Positions 1-7,121 of a DNA stretch of 9,480 nt are shown piece after piece. The translations under genes were made by a program, and so were the position numbers. The stretch comes from Calditrichota bacterium (GTDB lineage Bacteria; Calditrichota; Calditrichia; RBG-13-44-9). The notes under the pieces are model-generated. The model was not told where the DNA came from and searched no databases. It was given only the letters and a program-made list of their open reading frames with translations. The stretch spans positions 1 to 9,480 of the forward strand of contig JAFGSO010000047.1 in assembly GCA_016934605.1 (NCBI GenBank). Reading direction: 5' to 3'. Within the stretch, counting starts at the first letter, position 1, and each line of letters begins with the position of its first letter.

Positions 1-647
1 GATACACTGTGATTCATATCAGTCGCTAACAAGTCCTGAAATTCATCAATGGCCCGCTGATACTGGCGCTGGTGAAATAAGTCGAGGGCTTCATTATACC
101 GCATTTTATAGGAATCCTCAGATAAATCCCCAAAAGAAGTGGAGGAAGATTGCACCGAAGGTTGCGTATAAGTATAACTACTCTGCGATGGTTTGGCTGC
201 CTGCTGTTTTTTCAGACTCTCTTCTTTCATCATTAACTGCGCTTTCAAATCAGCAATTTCCATATTCTTTTTTTCCACTTCCCTCTGTAATTCGTCCACC
301 TGGTTCTGAAGACGTATGATTCGTTTATCCTCTGCCTGTGATGTGGTTGCAGAAGGAGTTTCCGATTTCTTACCTTCATCAACTTCCAGTAATGTGATCA
401 GATCATCCTGTTTTTCCTGAGATGCAGGCTGCTGGCTTTGAGCCTGTTTTTGAGCCTGTTCGGATGATTTATCATCGGTCCTTGAAATCCCGAGAAGTTT
501 TTCTATTTCATCAAAATCGTCCTGAGACGATTCCTGAGAAGCTGAATCTTCCTGATTCACCGTCTTCCGGCTGGATCCGCAACCTGCCCAGCTCAGAACA
601 AATACAAAAAATAGTGCTGTCAGGAACAGGTATGCTGTTTTTTTCAT
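1..647 (-). CDS. Coiled-coil/TPR lipoprotein, YbgF/CpoB-like (C-terminus missing)
   Basis: The frame is open from an ATG at 647 to the window edge, giving 215 codons with no stop, so the C-terminus is missing. Residues 1-23 look like a lipoprotein signal: MKKT, a hydrophobic stretch at about 5-19, then LSWAGC with the modifiable Cys23. Trp at -3 is an atypical lipobox. Residues 24-105 are a hydrophilic Gln/Ser/Glu/Asp-rich linker. Residues 107-150 form a likely coiled coil (RLQNQVDELQREVEKKNMEI). A second Ser/Thr/Gln linker leads to a TPR-like start at about 178-208 (RYNEALDLFHQRQYQRAIDE). Signal, coiled coil and then TPR is the layout of the Tol-Pal associated YbgF/CpoB family, so a periplasmic or outer-membrane scaffold role is plausible but not proven. 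It has its own promoter (677-705) and an AGGAG site 7 bases before the ATG, so it is probably a separate unit from lgt. The signal and TPR calls are fairly secure; the family name is tentative. Confidence 0.8.
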   Translation of the reverse strand, partial: MKKTAYLFLTALFFVFVLSWAGCGSSRKTVNQEDSASQESSQDDFDEIEKLLGISRTDDKSSEQAQKQAQSQQPASQEKQDDLITLLEVDEGKKSETPSATTSQAEDKRIIRLQNQVDELQREVEKKNMEIADLKAQLMMKEESLKKQQAAKPSQSSYTYTQPSVQSSSTSFGDLSEDSYKMRYNEALDLFHQRQYQRAIDEFQDLLATDMNHSV

Positions 648-654
648 TTAAGAT

Positions 655-659
655 CTCCT
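655..659 (-). promoter_or_regulatory. Ribosome binding site of the lipoprotein gene
   Basis: On the minus strand AGGAG is followed by 7 bases (ATCTTAA) and the ATG at 647. This is the clearest Shine-Dalgarno match in the window, and it fixes the start of a gene whose other end lies outside. Confidence 0.75.
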
Positions 660-676
660 ATCGCTTTAATTTTCGA

Positions 677-705
677 AATATATAAATTAAATTAAATATA
701 GTCAA
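677..705 (-). promoter_or_regulatory. Sigma70-like promoter of the lipoprotein gene
   Basis: On the minus strand there is TTGACT (705-700), a spacer of exactly 17 bases, then TATATT (682-677). Transcription would begin near 670, leaving a leader of about 23 bases. The -35 box starts only a few bases after the lgt stop, and the spacer is entirely A/T. I see no convincing intrinsic terminator between lgt and this gene, so read-through from the upstream operon may add to expression. Confidence 0.6.
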
Positions 706-709
706 GTAT

Positions 710-1519
710 TTAATGGGTTAGGACCTTTGGTTTATTATGGTATTTCCTCCGTATAAATAGTATTATAATACCAGCAATAAACATCAGCAGACTCACTACC
801 TGATTAAATTGAAGCCCGGCAATAATAAACATCTGACTCTCATAATATCTGTAAAAATCGACTATGAATCGTGCAATGCCGTATAGAACCAGAAAGCTTC
901 CTATCAGCAATCCATCGAAGAATGGTCTTCTATCCAGCCATAGCAGAACTGCAAAAATGACCAGTCCATAAAAAGCTGAATATAATTGGGTGGGGTGAAT
1001 ATAGACATCCACCATGGTTGCGCCGGCAGGGCTATAAGCAGGAAAGAGTACACCCCAGGGCTGTTCACAGGCTGTGCCGAAACAGCAACCGTTCAGATAA
1101 CATCCGATTCTGGTTAAAAAAACACCCAGGGCAATCGAGGGGGCAACACTATCTGCCAACTTCCAGAAATTCATTTTTTTTATATAGATATAGATAACTG
1201 AAGCCAGAACAGCGGTAATAAATCCGCCCAGAAGAATCAAGCCACCCAGACCAACTGTTCCATCCTCCTGCACCGGCCAGAATGCATAAATCCACCTTCC
1301 GGTAAATTCATTTGTATGAAAAAGTACATAGAAGAGGCGGGCGCCAACAATGGACGCAATAATTATGATAAAACCCAGATTGACTATTGCATCACCATTC
1401 ACTCCCCGCTTCTCTCCTTTTCGTACAGCCACATATATACCCAGAATAAAAGACAAAGCAAGCATCACGCCGTAACTATGGACAGCAAATGGTCCAATGC
1501 GAAACAATTCAGGATGCAT
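710..1519 (-). CDS. lgt: Prolipoprotein diacylglyceryl transferase (Lgt)
   Basis: Lgt transfers the diacylglyceryl group of phosphatidylglycerol to the lipobox cysteine of prolipoproteins in the inner membrane, the first step of lipoprotein maturation. The 269 residues are a multi-pass membrane protein of about seven segments, a little shorter than the E. coli enzyme. Family landmarks are visible: HSYGVMLA at 14-21, GARLFYVLF at 59-67, the signature RIGCYLNGCCFG at 137-148, HPTQLY at 175-180 and GIARFIVDFYR at 214-224. Aligned by eye, several residues important in E. coli differ: His103 is Leu97, Asn146 is Cys140, Glu151 is Cys145 and Glu243 is Asp221. The paired cysteines are, from memory, common in Lgt outside the Gammaproteobacteria. 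The ATG at 1519 has GGAG 5 bases upstream and lies 12 bases after rodA. It is the last gene of the elongation cluster, followed by a lipoprotein gene. Confidence 0.93.
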   Translation of the reverse strand: MHPELFRIGPFAVHSYGVMLALSFILGIYVAVRKGEKRGVNGDAIVNLGFIIIIASIVGARLFYVLFHTNEFTGRWIYAFWPVQEDGTVGLGGLILLGGFITAVLASVIYIYIKKMNFWKLADSVAPSIALGVFLTRIGCYLNGCCFGTACEQPWGVLFPAYSPAGATMVDVYIHPTQLYSAFYGLVIFAVLLWLDRRPFFDGLLIGSFLVLYGIARFIVDFYRYYESQMFIIAGLQFNQVVSLLMFIAGIIILFIRRKYHNKPKVLTH

Positions 1520-1524
1520 AAATT

Positions 1525-1528
1525 CTCC
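1525..1528 (-). promoter_or_regulatory. Ribosome binding site of lgt
   Basis: On the minus strand GGAG sits 5 bases before the lgt ATG, inside the 12-base gap after the rodA stop. This supports the 1519 start and translation from a shared message. Confidence 0.6.
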
Positions 1529-1531
1529 GTT

Positions 1532-2755
1532 TTAATATTCGTATCTGTTTTTGTTAAAGTTCAATAATATTCCAATCATAACCATATTCGTTATTAAAGA
1601 TGATCCTCCGTAACTTATGAAAGGGAGTGGCAATCCCGTAACCGGCAGAAGACCTACCGTCATGCCGATATTGATGACGGTATGAAAGGCAATTATTGTA
1701 ACAATGCCAATGGCCACAATACTGTTAAACCGGTTTCTAACAATAGTGGCAATCTGAATTCCACGGAATAAGAGTAAAAAGAACAGGGATAAACCCAGCA
1801 TAGCGCCCAGGAATCCGAATTCTTCACCTATAACTGCATAGATAAAATCGGTATGCTGTTCAGGAAGAAACCGCAATTGAGTCTGAGAACCCTCCATAAA
1901 ACCCTTACCCATACCTCCTCCTGAGCCGAAAGCTACTTTCGACTGAATTATCTGATAACCGGCTCCTCTGGGATCTACTTCCGGATTCAGGAATATTTTA
2001 ATTCTGTTTTGCTGATAAGGTTTCAGGTGATTCCATAAAACAGGAGTCAATAATCCCATGGCGATGTTGAGGAAAAAATTCGCAATGATAACTAATTGTG
2101 ATCTTTTATAATAGACAAGAAATATAACCAGCACCGCCATAAGAAGAAGAAAAGTAAGAAATTTGAAAGATCCCAGAATTATCAGAAAAGGCATGATGAT
2201 CAGAAACAGATTACTTAACTTCAAACCGGCCCAGTATAAAACCGGGAGGGCCATGGCTGCAAAAACCATGGATGTTCCCAGATCGGGTTGACGGATAATC
2301 AGCAGAAACGGTACAACGAAAAACAGGGCCGCCAGAATGAAATTCACGGGCTGGTTCGGATCCTTCTCACCCTGATAAAGGAATCGTGCTACAGCCAGCA
2401 ATGTAGCCAGTTTTGCAAATTCAGACGGCTGAAAAGAAAGTGGTCCCATTTGAATCCAGCGTTCGGCACCCTGCCCCGTCTTTCCCACAAATATCACCAG
2501 AACCAGGAAAAAAAGCGAGATTCCATATAAAGGAAAGGCAGCCGCATAGATCCACTTATGGGGAATCCAGAAAACAGAGAACATCAGCACCAGACCTATC
2601 AGGATCCAGACAAGCTGCTTCAAAAAATAATTGGTGGTTCCCCCTCCTCCATTTCCGGTATGGGATGTTGAATAAAGTGCCAGAAGCCCCATAACCAGAA
2701 GGCCAGTAAGGGATATTAAAAGAAGATAATCGATTTTTTTAAATAACTGGAACAT
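1532..2755 (-). CDS. rodA: SEDS peptidoglycan glycosyltransferase RodA
   Basis: RodA polymerises lipid II into glycan strands for lateral wall growth and pairs with PBP2. From the chosen ATG the protein has 407 residues with about ten membrane segments. SEDS landmarks: GAERWIQMGPLSFQPSEFAK at 96-115, RQPDLGTS at 155-162, NPEVDPRGAGYQ at 258-269 with the conserved loop aspartate Asp261 expected to be catalytic, LPEQHTDFIYAVIGEEFG at 297-314 and LPFISYGGSS at 377-386. A glycine-rich loop (NGGGGT, 35-40) follows the first membrane segment. It is somewhat longer than E. coli RodA (about 370). The start is uncertain. The frame stays open to a TTG at 2797 that overlaps the end of mrdA, and another TTG lies at 2761. 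I chose the ATG at 2755 because MFQLFKKIDYLL is the usual family N-terminus, although no good Shine-Dalgarno stands before it. Its synthase partner mrdA is directly upstream. Confidence 0.95.
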   Translation of the reverse strand: MFQLFKKIDYLLLISLTGLLVMGLLALYSTSHTGNGGGGTTNYFLKQLVWILIGLVLMFSVFWIPHKWIYAAAFPLYGISLFFLVLVIFVGKTGQGAERWIQMGPLSFQPSEFAKLATLLAVARFLYQGEKDPNQPVNFILAALFFVVPFLLIIRQPDLGTSMVFAAMALPVLYWAGLKLSNLFLIIMPFLIILGSFKFLTFLLLMAVLVIFLVYYKRSQLVIIANFFLNIAMGLLTPVLWNHLKPYQQNRIKIFLNPEVDPRGAGYQIIQSKVAFGSGGGMGKGFMEGSQTQLRFLPEQHTDFIYAVIGEEFGFLGAMLGLSLFFLLLFRGIQIATIVRNRFNSIVAIGIVTIIAFHTVINIGMTVGLLPVTGLPLPFISYGGSSLITNMVMIGILLNFNKNRYEY

Positions 2756-2774
2756 ACACAAAAAATTTTCTCGC

Positions 2775-4634
2775 TCAATTCTGAGCGGTTGAGTCAATTA
2801 CTAACGTCTGCAGTGAATCATTAAGTGCCTTAAGACTGTCCCTTCTTGCAGCGATGGCAGCCAGGATTTTCCTCTCCAGCTCATAATCATATTCACCCTT
2901 ATAGTAAAAATATTTTTTGAGATACGCTCCGGCAATGGGAGCGGAAACTCCTCCTCCCGATCCCCCATTTTCCACCAGTACACAAATAGCGATTTCAGGA
3001 TTTTCAAAGGGAGCATAACCAATAAACCAGGCATGATCTTTTCCATGAGGATTCTGAGCTGTACCGGTTTTTCCGGCTGAGCTGATTCCATAAAGTCTTG
3101 ACAATCCACCGGTGCCCCCATCAACCACTTCCCGCATTCCTTCCAGAATTAAATCGTATACTGAGGATCGGATTCCTTCAATTTTGGTCGATTCTGCGGG
3201 TAGTTCTTCTTCTCTTCCTGTGAGTGGATCCACCAGTTTATAGCCAAGATGTGGCTTATGCAGAATTCCCCTGTTGGCAAGTATTGAAACAAACTGGGTC
3301 ATCTGCAATGGTGTTACCAGAATTTCTCCCTGTCCTATAGCCAGATTTGCCAGCATTCCCTTTGTCCATTTCCCTTCACCGTAAACTCTGTTATAATATG
3401 AGGTACTTGGAACCAGCCCCGGATTTTCATTGGTCAGCTCAATACCGGTCCTTTGCCCGAAATGAAAAAGTTTACTATACTTGTTCCAGGCATCCAGTCC
3501 GATAAGTAAACCAAGTTGATAAAAATAGACATTACAGGAGTTCTTAATTGCGCCCTCAAGATCCAGTGTTCCATGTCCTTCAGCCTTCCAGCAACGGACT
3601 GTTTTTCTTCCGATCACAAAATAGCCCGGACAATTCATCTTCCGGTATGGCGAAATTATTCCTTCGTTCAGTGCCGCGATGGCCGCAACCAGTTTATAGG
3701 TTGATCCCGGCGGATAACCGCTCTGACAGACACGATCGTAAAGAGGGTGGTGTGGGTCGTTCAGCAGATGATCCCAGATTTCAGAGGAAATAACGCCGCT
3801 CAGTTTGCTGACATCATAATCGGGTTTGGAGAGAAGTGTAAGGATGCCCCCCGTTCTGGTATTCATGGCAATCAGTGCTCCCCGTTTACCTTCCATCAAA
3901 GAGTCAGCATATGCCTGAAGCCTGAAATCGATGGTGAGATAGAGATGCTTCCCCGGTTCAGGCCGAATGGTCTTATTATTCGTCACCTGACCCACAACAC
4001 GTCCAGCCGCATCCACATTTACAAATCTGTATCCTTTTGAACCTCGAATCTCGTCATCAAAGGTTCGCTCAAGAGCCTTTTTCCCTACGATGTCCCCGGG
4101 TTCCAGTTGAGGATATGCGTCCAGCTCATGTTCGTCAATTTCCCCCAGGGTTCCCAGTAGATGAGCTAAACCGGAATCTCTGATATAATGCCTTTTTGGT
4201 TCCGACTTCCATTCGATTCCCGGCAAATCAGTAATATTTTCCTGAATCCAGGTGAGTTTTTCAATATCCACCTGACGCATCACCTTCACCGGCTGGAATC
4301 GCCCCGCCTTTCTCAACTCCTTCCGGATTTCTGCCGCGGGAATATCAATAAGGTCAGAGACAATCTGAATAGTTCTCTCAGTCGTCTCCACCGGAATAAG
4401 ATAGAGAGAAAACGCAGGCCGATTATCCACAATCAACCTTCCGTCATGATCATAAATATTACCACGCACAGGGAATTGCGTTACCATTTTTACACTGTTC
4501 TCGAGGCTTTTTTCGGTATACAGAGAGGACTGGCTGATCTGAAGATTGAAAAACTGAAGTGCGAGTATCAGAAATATGGCTGTCAGAGTACCATACAAAA
4601 CATATTTTTTCATTTCGTTCTCAGAGAATATCAT
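2775..4634 (-). CDS. mrdA: Penicillin-binding protein 2, elongation transpeptidase
   Basis: This is a class B PBP that cross-links the glycan made by RodA during elongation. It has 619 residues, close to the family length. A membrane anchor lies at about 9-32, followed by the pedestal/dimerisation domain starting at RGNIYDHDGRLI (58-69). The transpeptidase domain carries all three motifs: S311-T-Y-K314 with the acylated serine, S366-C-N368 and K522-T-G524. Cys335, Cys348, His354 and Cys367 fall where a structural zinc site has been described in other PBP2s, so a Cys3-His site is likely. The ATG at 4634 has GGGG 7 bases upstream and follows mreD after 12 bases. An in-frame ATG at 4613 (MKKYVLYG) would also leave the anchor intact and cannot be excluded. 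The cluster context (mreD upstream, rodA downstream) makes PBP2, rather than the division enzyme PBP3/FtsI, the clear choice. Confidence 0.96.
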   Translation of the reverse strand: MIFSENEMKKYVLYGTLTAIFLILALQFFNLQISQSSLYTEKSLENSVKMVTQFPVRGNIYDHDGRLIVDNRPAFSLYLIPVETTERTIQIVSDLIDIPAAEIRKELRKAGRFQPVKVMRQVDIEKLTWIQENITDLPGIEWKSEPKRHYIRDSGLAHLLGTLGEIDEHELDAYPQLEPGDIVGKKALERTFDDEIRGSKGYRFVNVDAAGRVVGQVTNNKTIRPEPGKHLYLTIDFRLQAYADSLMEGKRGALIAMNTRTGGILTLLSKPDYDVSKLSGVISSEIWDHLLNDPHHPLYDRVCQSGYPPGSTYKLVAAIAALNEGIISPYRKMNCPGYFVIGRKTVRCWKAEGHGTLDLEGAIKNSCNVYFYQLGLLIGLDAWNKYSKLFHFGQRTGIELTNENPGLVPSTSYYNRVYGEGKWTKGMLANLAIGQGEILVTPLQMTQFVSILANRGILHKPHLGYKLVDPLTGREEELPAESTKIEGIRSSVYDLILEGMREVVDGGTGGLSRLYGISSAGKTGTAQNPHGKDHAWFIGYAPFENPEIAICVLVENGGSGGGVSAPIAGAYLKKYFYYKGEYDYELERKILAAIAARRDSLKALNDSLQTLVIDSTAQN

Positions 4635-4646
4635 CTCACAGCCCCA

Positions 4647-5120
4647 TCACTCAGCCATTAAAGGTTCCATAAAATAATAAAGTAATCCGCCAATGATTAT
4701 TGTATACATCAGATTCGGAATTGTGTAGAATATGATGAGAGATTGCAGCGAAAAATGTTCCCCCAGTGTATATATGAAAAAATAGATGAAATCATGCGCC
4801 AGGCCACTTATCAGCAAAGTAAGAAGGAACTGAGCCCTCTCAGCAAATTTGCCGGAAAGCACACCGGCCAGGAAACCTGCGACTGTTTTGGAAAGTGCAG
4901 CAAGACCAATTAACTCAGTTCCCACCATATCCTGCAATAATCCGATAAGAAAGCCAGCTGTCATTCCCCAATCCGGTCCCTTTCGCAGGGCAAAGGCAAC
5001 CAGAACAATCAGCAATAAATCTGGTCTCCACTGCAGAATTTCTATGAAATTCACCAGAGTCATTTGAAGAATGAAGGCAAATAGAAACAGTAATAAGTAC
5101 CGGATAACAAGCTGGCTCAA
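4647..5120 (-). CDS. mreD: Rod shape-determining membrane protein MreD
   Basis: MreD is a small inner-membrane subunit of the elongasome that binds MreC and modulates its effect on PBP2. The 157 residues match the usual MreD size and are almost wholly hydrophobic, with about five to six membrane segments. Typical features are WRPDLLLIVLVAFALRKGP near 31-49 and GFLIGLLQDMVG near 56-67, including the conserved Pro-Asp pair and Gly-Leu-Leu-Gln-Asp. The start is a TTG at 5120 rather than ATG: GAGG stands 7 bases upstream, and the TTG overlaps the mreC stop in the four bases TTGA, the arrangement of translationally coupled genes. The next ATG in frame would remove the first membrane segment. A weakly conserved family, so identity rests on hydrophobic pattern plus position between mreC and mrdA. 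Confidence 0.92.
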   Translation of the reverse strand: MSQLVIRYLLLFLFAFILQMTLVNFIEILQWRPDLLLIVLVAFALRKGPDWGMTAGFLIGLLQDMVGTELIGLAALSKTVAGFLAGVLSGKFAERAQFLLTLLISGLAHDFIYFFIYTLGEHFSLQSLIIFYTIPNLMYTIIIGGLLYYFMEPLMAE

Positions 5121-5932
5121 TCGATTCCCTCTCTGGATTTTAATGAATCGGGAGTTTTAATGACAAAAACCTCCTCCAGGCGATCGAAATCAACTGCTGG
5201 TTTTATTTTTATTTGTTTAAAAAGTTCGTATTCGTTTTCCCTTACTTCCGCCACAATGCCGATTTTTATTCCTGCGGGATAAATACGGCTCAATCCCGAT
5301 GTAAGCACCACTTCACCAGGTTCTACCACAACCTCTCTTGAAATATAGTTAAGGTCCAGCCAGAGATTTCCGGACCACCCCACAACGCCCACTTCTCTGC
5401 TCTTTTGCAACCTCGCACTCACGAGAGAGTTCCGGTCCATCAAAATCTGCACGATTGACTGATTTTTTTCTACCACCAGACTTTTACCAACCAGACCCAG
5501 ATCTGTAATAACCGGCTGGTTTTTCTCAACACTGTCTGCAGAGCCGACATCCAGAATCAGTGAACGAATCGTTGGTTCCTGCCCATAGCCAATTACTTTG
5601 GCAGCAATCAGAGAGTAATTACTTTCCTCTTTGAACTTCAACATGCGGTGCAGCCTGATATTCTCAAGCATACTTTCCTGCATCTGCTGATTTTCCAGGG
5701 ACTTTTCAAGCAACTTTTTTCGCAGTTGCTGATTCTCTTCTTTCAGGTTTTTCACAAGGTTGACATGATCACGAATCTGATGCATCCAGCTCATGGTCTG
5801 CAGAACTGCAATGCGTATACCTCTCAGCTGATAGGGATCATTCAAGGTCATTAGGAAGAGGGAAAAAACTACATAAAACCCCAGGAGAAAAACTGTCCGT
5901 CGTTGACTGAAAATTCCAAATACTTTTTTCAT
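5117..5932 (-). CDS. mreC: Rod shape-determining protein MreC
   Basis: MreC is a bitopic inner-membrane protein whose periplasmic part binds and activates PBP2. The 271 residues show a short basic N-terminus, one membrane segment at about 13-30, a heptad-rich coiled coil at about 58-100 (LKEENQQLRKKLLEKSLENQ) and then the two beta-barrel subdomains. Family signatures there are RSLILDVGSADSV at 123-135, GLVGKSLVV at 146-154 and GEVVLTSGLSRIYPAGIKIG at 206-225. Length is ordinary. The ATG at 5932 has no Shine-Dalgarno; it is preceded by an A/T run (TTTTTTTATTTC), unlike its neighbours. It also follows a 134-base structured gap after mreB, so its expression may be set apart from that of mreB. 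Its stop overlaps the mreD start by four bases. Confidence 0.96.
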   Translation of the reverse strand: MKKVFGIFSQRRTVFLLGFYVVFSLFLMTLNDPYQLRGIRIAVLQTMSWMHQIRDHVNLVKNLKEENQQLRKKLLEKSLENQQMQESMLENIRLHRMLKFKEESNYSLIAAKVIGYGQEPTIRSLILDVGSADSVEKNQPVITDLGLVGKSLVVEKNQSIVQILMDRNSLVSARLQKSREVGVVGWSGNLWLDLNYISREVVVEPGEVVLTSGLSRIYPAGIKIGIVAEVRENEYELFKQIKIKPAVDFDRLEEVFVIKTPDSLKSREGID

Positions 5933-5937
5933 GAAAT

Positions 5938-5979
5938 AAAAAAATGACCACGCTGCTTGATTACAGCATTAATCTGGCC
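5938..5979 (-). terminator. Possible weak terminator or attenuator before mreC
   Basis: On the minus strand GGCCA (5979-5975) can pair with TGGTC (5950-5946) with one G-U pair. An inner GCTG (5967-5964) pairs with CAGC (5955-5952). A run of seven T follows after one base (5944-5938), ending just before the mreC ATG. The stem is interrupted by an uneven internal loop, and a competing GATTA/TAATC hairpin lies inside, so stability is doubtful. If real it would be a partial terminator lowering mreC-lgt relative to mreB. Confidence 0.3.
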
Positions 5980-5997
5980 TGCCGGATAGATCCGGCA
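5980..5997 (-). repeat. Perfect inverted repeat in the mreB-mreC gap
   Basis: The minus strand reads TGCCGGA, TCTA, TCCGGCA: a perfect 7-base-pair, G/C-rich stem with a four-base loop, lying 70 bases past the mreB stop. No T-run follows directly, so it is not a classic terminator. It could protect the 3' end of an mreB message, be a processing site or belong to a dispersed palindrome family. The hairpin is certain as sequence; its role is unknown. Confidence 0.55.
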
Positions 5998-6066
5998 TAA
6001 TTCCAACGCCGAATTTCCCGGTTCAGCCAATCTGATTAAAAACATTCCATGATCTTTTTGCTATGA

Positions 6067-7092
6067 TTAAACACGTTTCGATCTGAATAAAACCCTTAAA
6101 TACCGGTTAAAATCGGTGAGGATTTTGCCGGTTCCGCGGACAACTGCCGTCAGAGGATCCTCCGCAACGTTCACCGGCAATTGAGTCTCTTTTTGTATCA
6201 ACTCATCCAATTTCCGCAAAAGGCCTCCACCACCTGTCAGAATAATTCCATGATCGAGAATATCGGAAGCCAGCTCCGGCGGTGTACGCTCCAGTGTCAA
6301 GCGGACTGACTCCACAATTGTATTCACCGGATCCATCAGGGCTTCCCGGATTTCTGCCGAATTGACTTCCACTGTCTTCGGAATACCATCAATCAGATCC
6401 CGTCCCTTTACCTGAGTGGTTATTTCCTGTTCCAGCGGCATGACCGAGCCGATCTCGCATTTTAACATCTCTGCAGTTTTTTCCCCGACCAGTAGATTAT
6501 AATTTTTCTTAAAATACTGAACAATAGCCTCATTCATTTCGTCACCGGCAATTCGGATGGATGTATGCAAAACAATCCCACCCAGCGAAATGATGGCTAT
6601 TTCACAGGTTCCGCCGCCGACATCCACAATCATATTCCCAACCGGTTTCTCAATATCCAGACCAATTCCGACGGCAGAAGCCATTGCTTCGGCAACCAGG
6701 TATACCTCCCTGGCACCAGCACGCTCTGCACTGTCCCGAACTGCCCGTTTCTCAACCTCGGTGATACCCGAAGGAACGCATACAACAATTTTACCGATTG
6801 ATATCCGGTTAACCTTGGCTTTCTTGATGAACTCCCGCATCATGATCTCAGTTGCTTCAAAATCCGCAATAACTCCGTCTTTCAGAGGCCGGATGGTAAT
6901 GATATCCTGGTGAGTTCTTCCATACATCTCACGTGCCTCTTTCCCCACTGCCAGAACTTTACCGCCGTTTTCTTCCAGGGCAATAATGGAAGGTTCATTT
7001 ACAATTATACCACGGTTTTTTACATAAATCAGTGTATTTGCTGTTCCAAGATCGATTCCGATATCATTGGATAAAAAGCTCAAAAAACTCAT
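6067..7092 (-). CDS. mreB: Actin-like cell-shape protein MreB
   Basis: MreB is an ATP-binding actin homologue that forms membrane-bound antiparallel filaments and steers the elongation machinery. From the chosen ATG it has 341 residues, the usual size. Actin-fold motifs: DIGIDLGTANT at 10-20 (phosphate 1), the catalytic glutamate Glu135 in VAEAMA, DVGGGT at 157-162 (phosphate 2) and GIILTGGGGLL at 282-292 (adenosine). The N-terminus MSFLSFLSN is short and hydrophobic, fitting membrane attachment. The ending RYLRVLFRSKRV is basic. A GTG at 7104 extends the frame by four codons, but AAGGGAG lies directly against it and stands 11 bases before the ATG at 7092, so I prefer 7092. It begins 29 bases after the purH stop, with no visible promoter in between, and is followed by the longest gap in the cluster. 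Confidence 0.97.
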   Translation of the reverse strand: MSFLSFLSNDIGIDLGTANTLIYVKNRGIIVNEPSIIALEENGGKVLAVGKEAREMYGRTHQDIITIRPLKDGVIADFEATEIMMREFIKKAKVNRISIGKIVVCVPSGITEVEKRAVRDSAERAGAREVYLVAEAMASAVGIGLDIEKPVGNMIVDVGGGTCEIAIISLGGIVLHTSIRIAGDEMNEAIVQYFKKNYNLLVGEKTAEMLKCEIGSVMPLEQEITTQVKGRDLIDGIPKTVEVNSAEIREALMDPVNTIVESVRLTLERTPPELASDILDHGIILTGGGGLLRKLDELIQKETQLPVNVAEDPLTAVVRGTGKILTDFNRYLRVLFRSKRV

Positions 7093-7103
7093 TGCAAAAA
7101 TCA

Positions 7104-7110
7104 CTCCCTT
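7104..7110 (-). promoter_or_regulatory. Ribosome binding site deciding the mreB start
   Basis: On the minus strand AAGGGAG ends 11 bases before the ATG at 7092. It touches the alternative GTG, which would leave no spacer for that start. The spacing is slightly long but favours the ATG. Confidence 0.5.
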
Positions 7111-7121
7111 AATTAGTCACA

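Noticed and set aside
648..709. Intrinsic terminator after lgt
   Set aside because: The stretch is almost entirely A/T with no G/C-rich stem; its structure is better explained as the lipoprotein promoter.
2801..3124. Minus-strand open frame of 107 codons within mrdA
   Set aside because: It is out of frame with mrdA across the KTG region, which is clearly coding in the mrdA frame, so it is a shadow.
4188..4661. Plus-strand open frame of 157 codons opposite mrdA
   Set aside because: It lies wholly antisense to the conserved N-terminal part of PBP2, shows no recognisable domain and has no supporting ribosome binding site or operon context. The same applies to plus-strand frames at 6557-6913 (opposite mreB), 8786-9100 (opposite purN) and 422-685 (opposite the lipoprotein gene).
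5998..6066. Separate promoter for mreC in the mreB-mreC gap
   Set aside because: TTGGCT occurs on the minus strand, but no acceptable -10 hexamer lies 16 to 18 bases downstream; the best A/T word is about 20 bases away and matches poorly.
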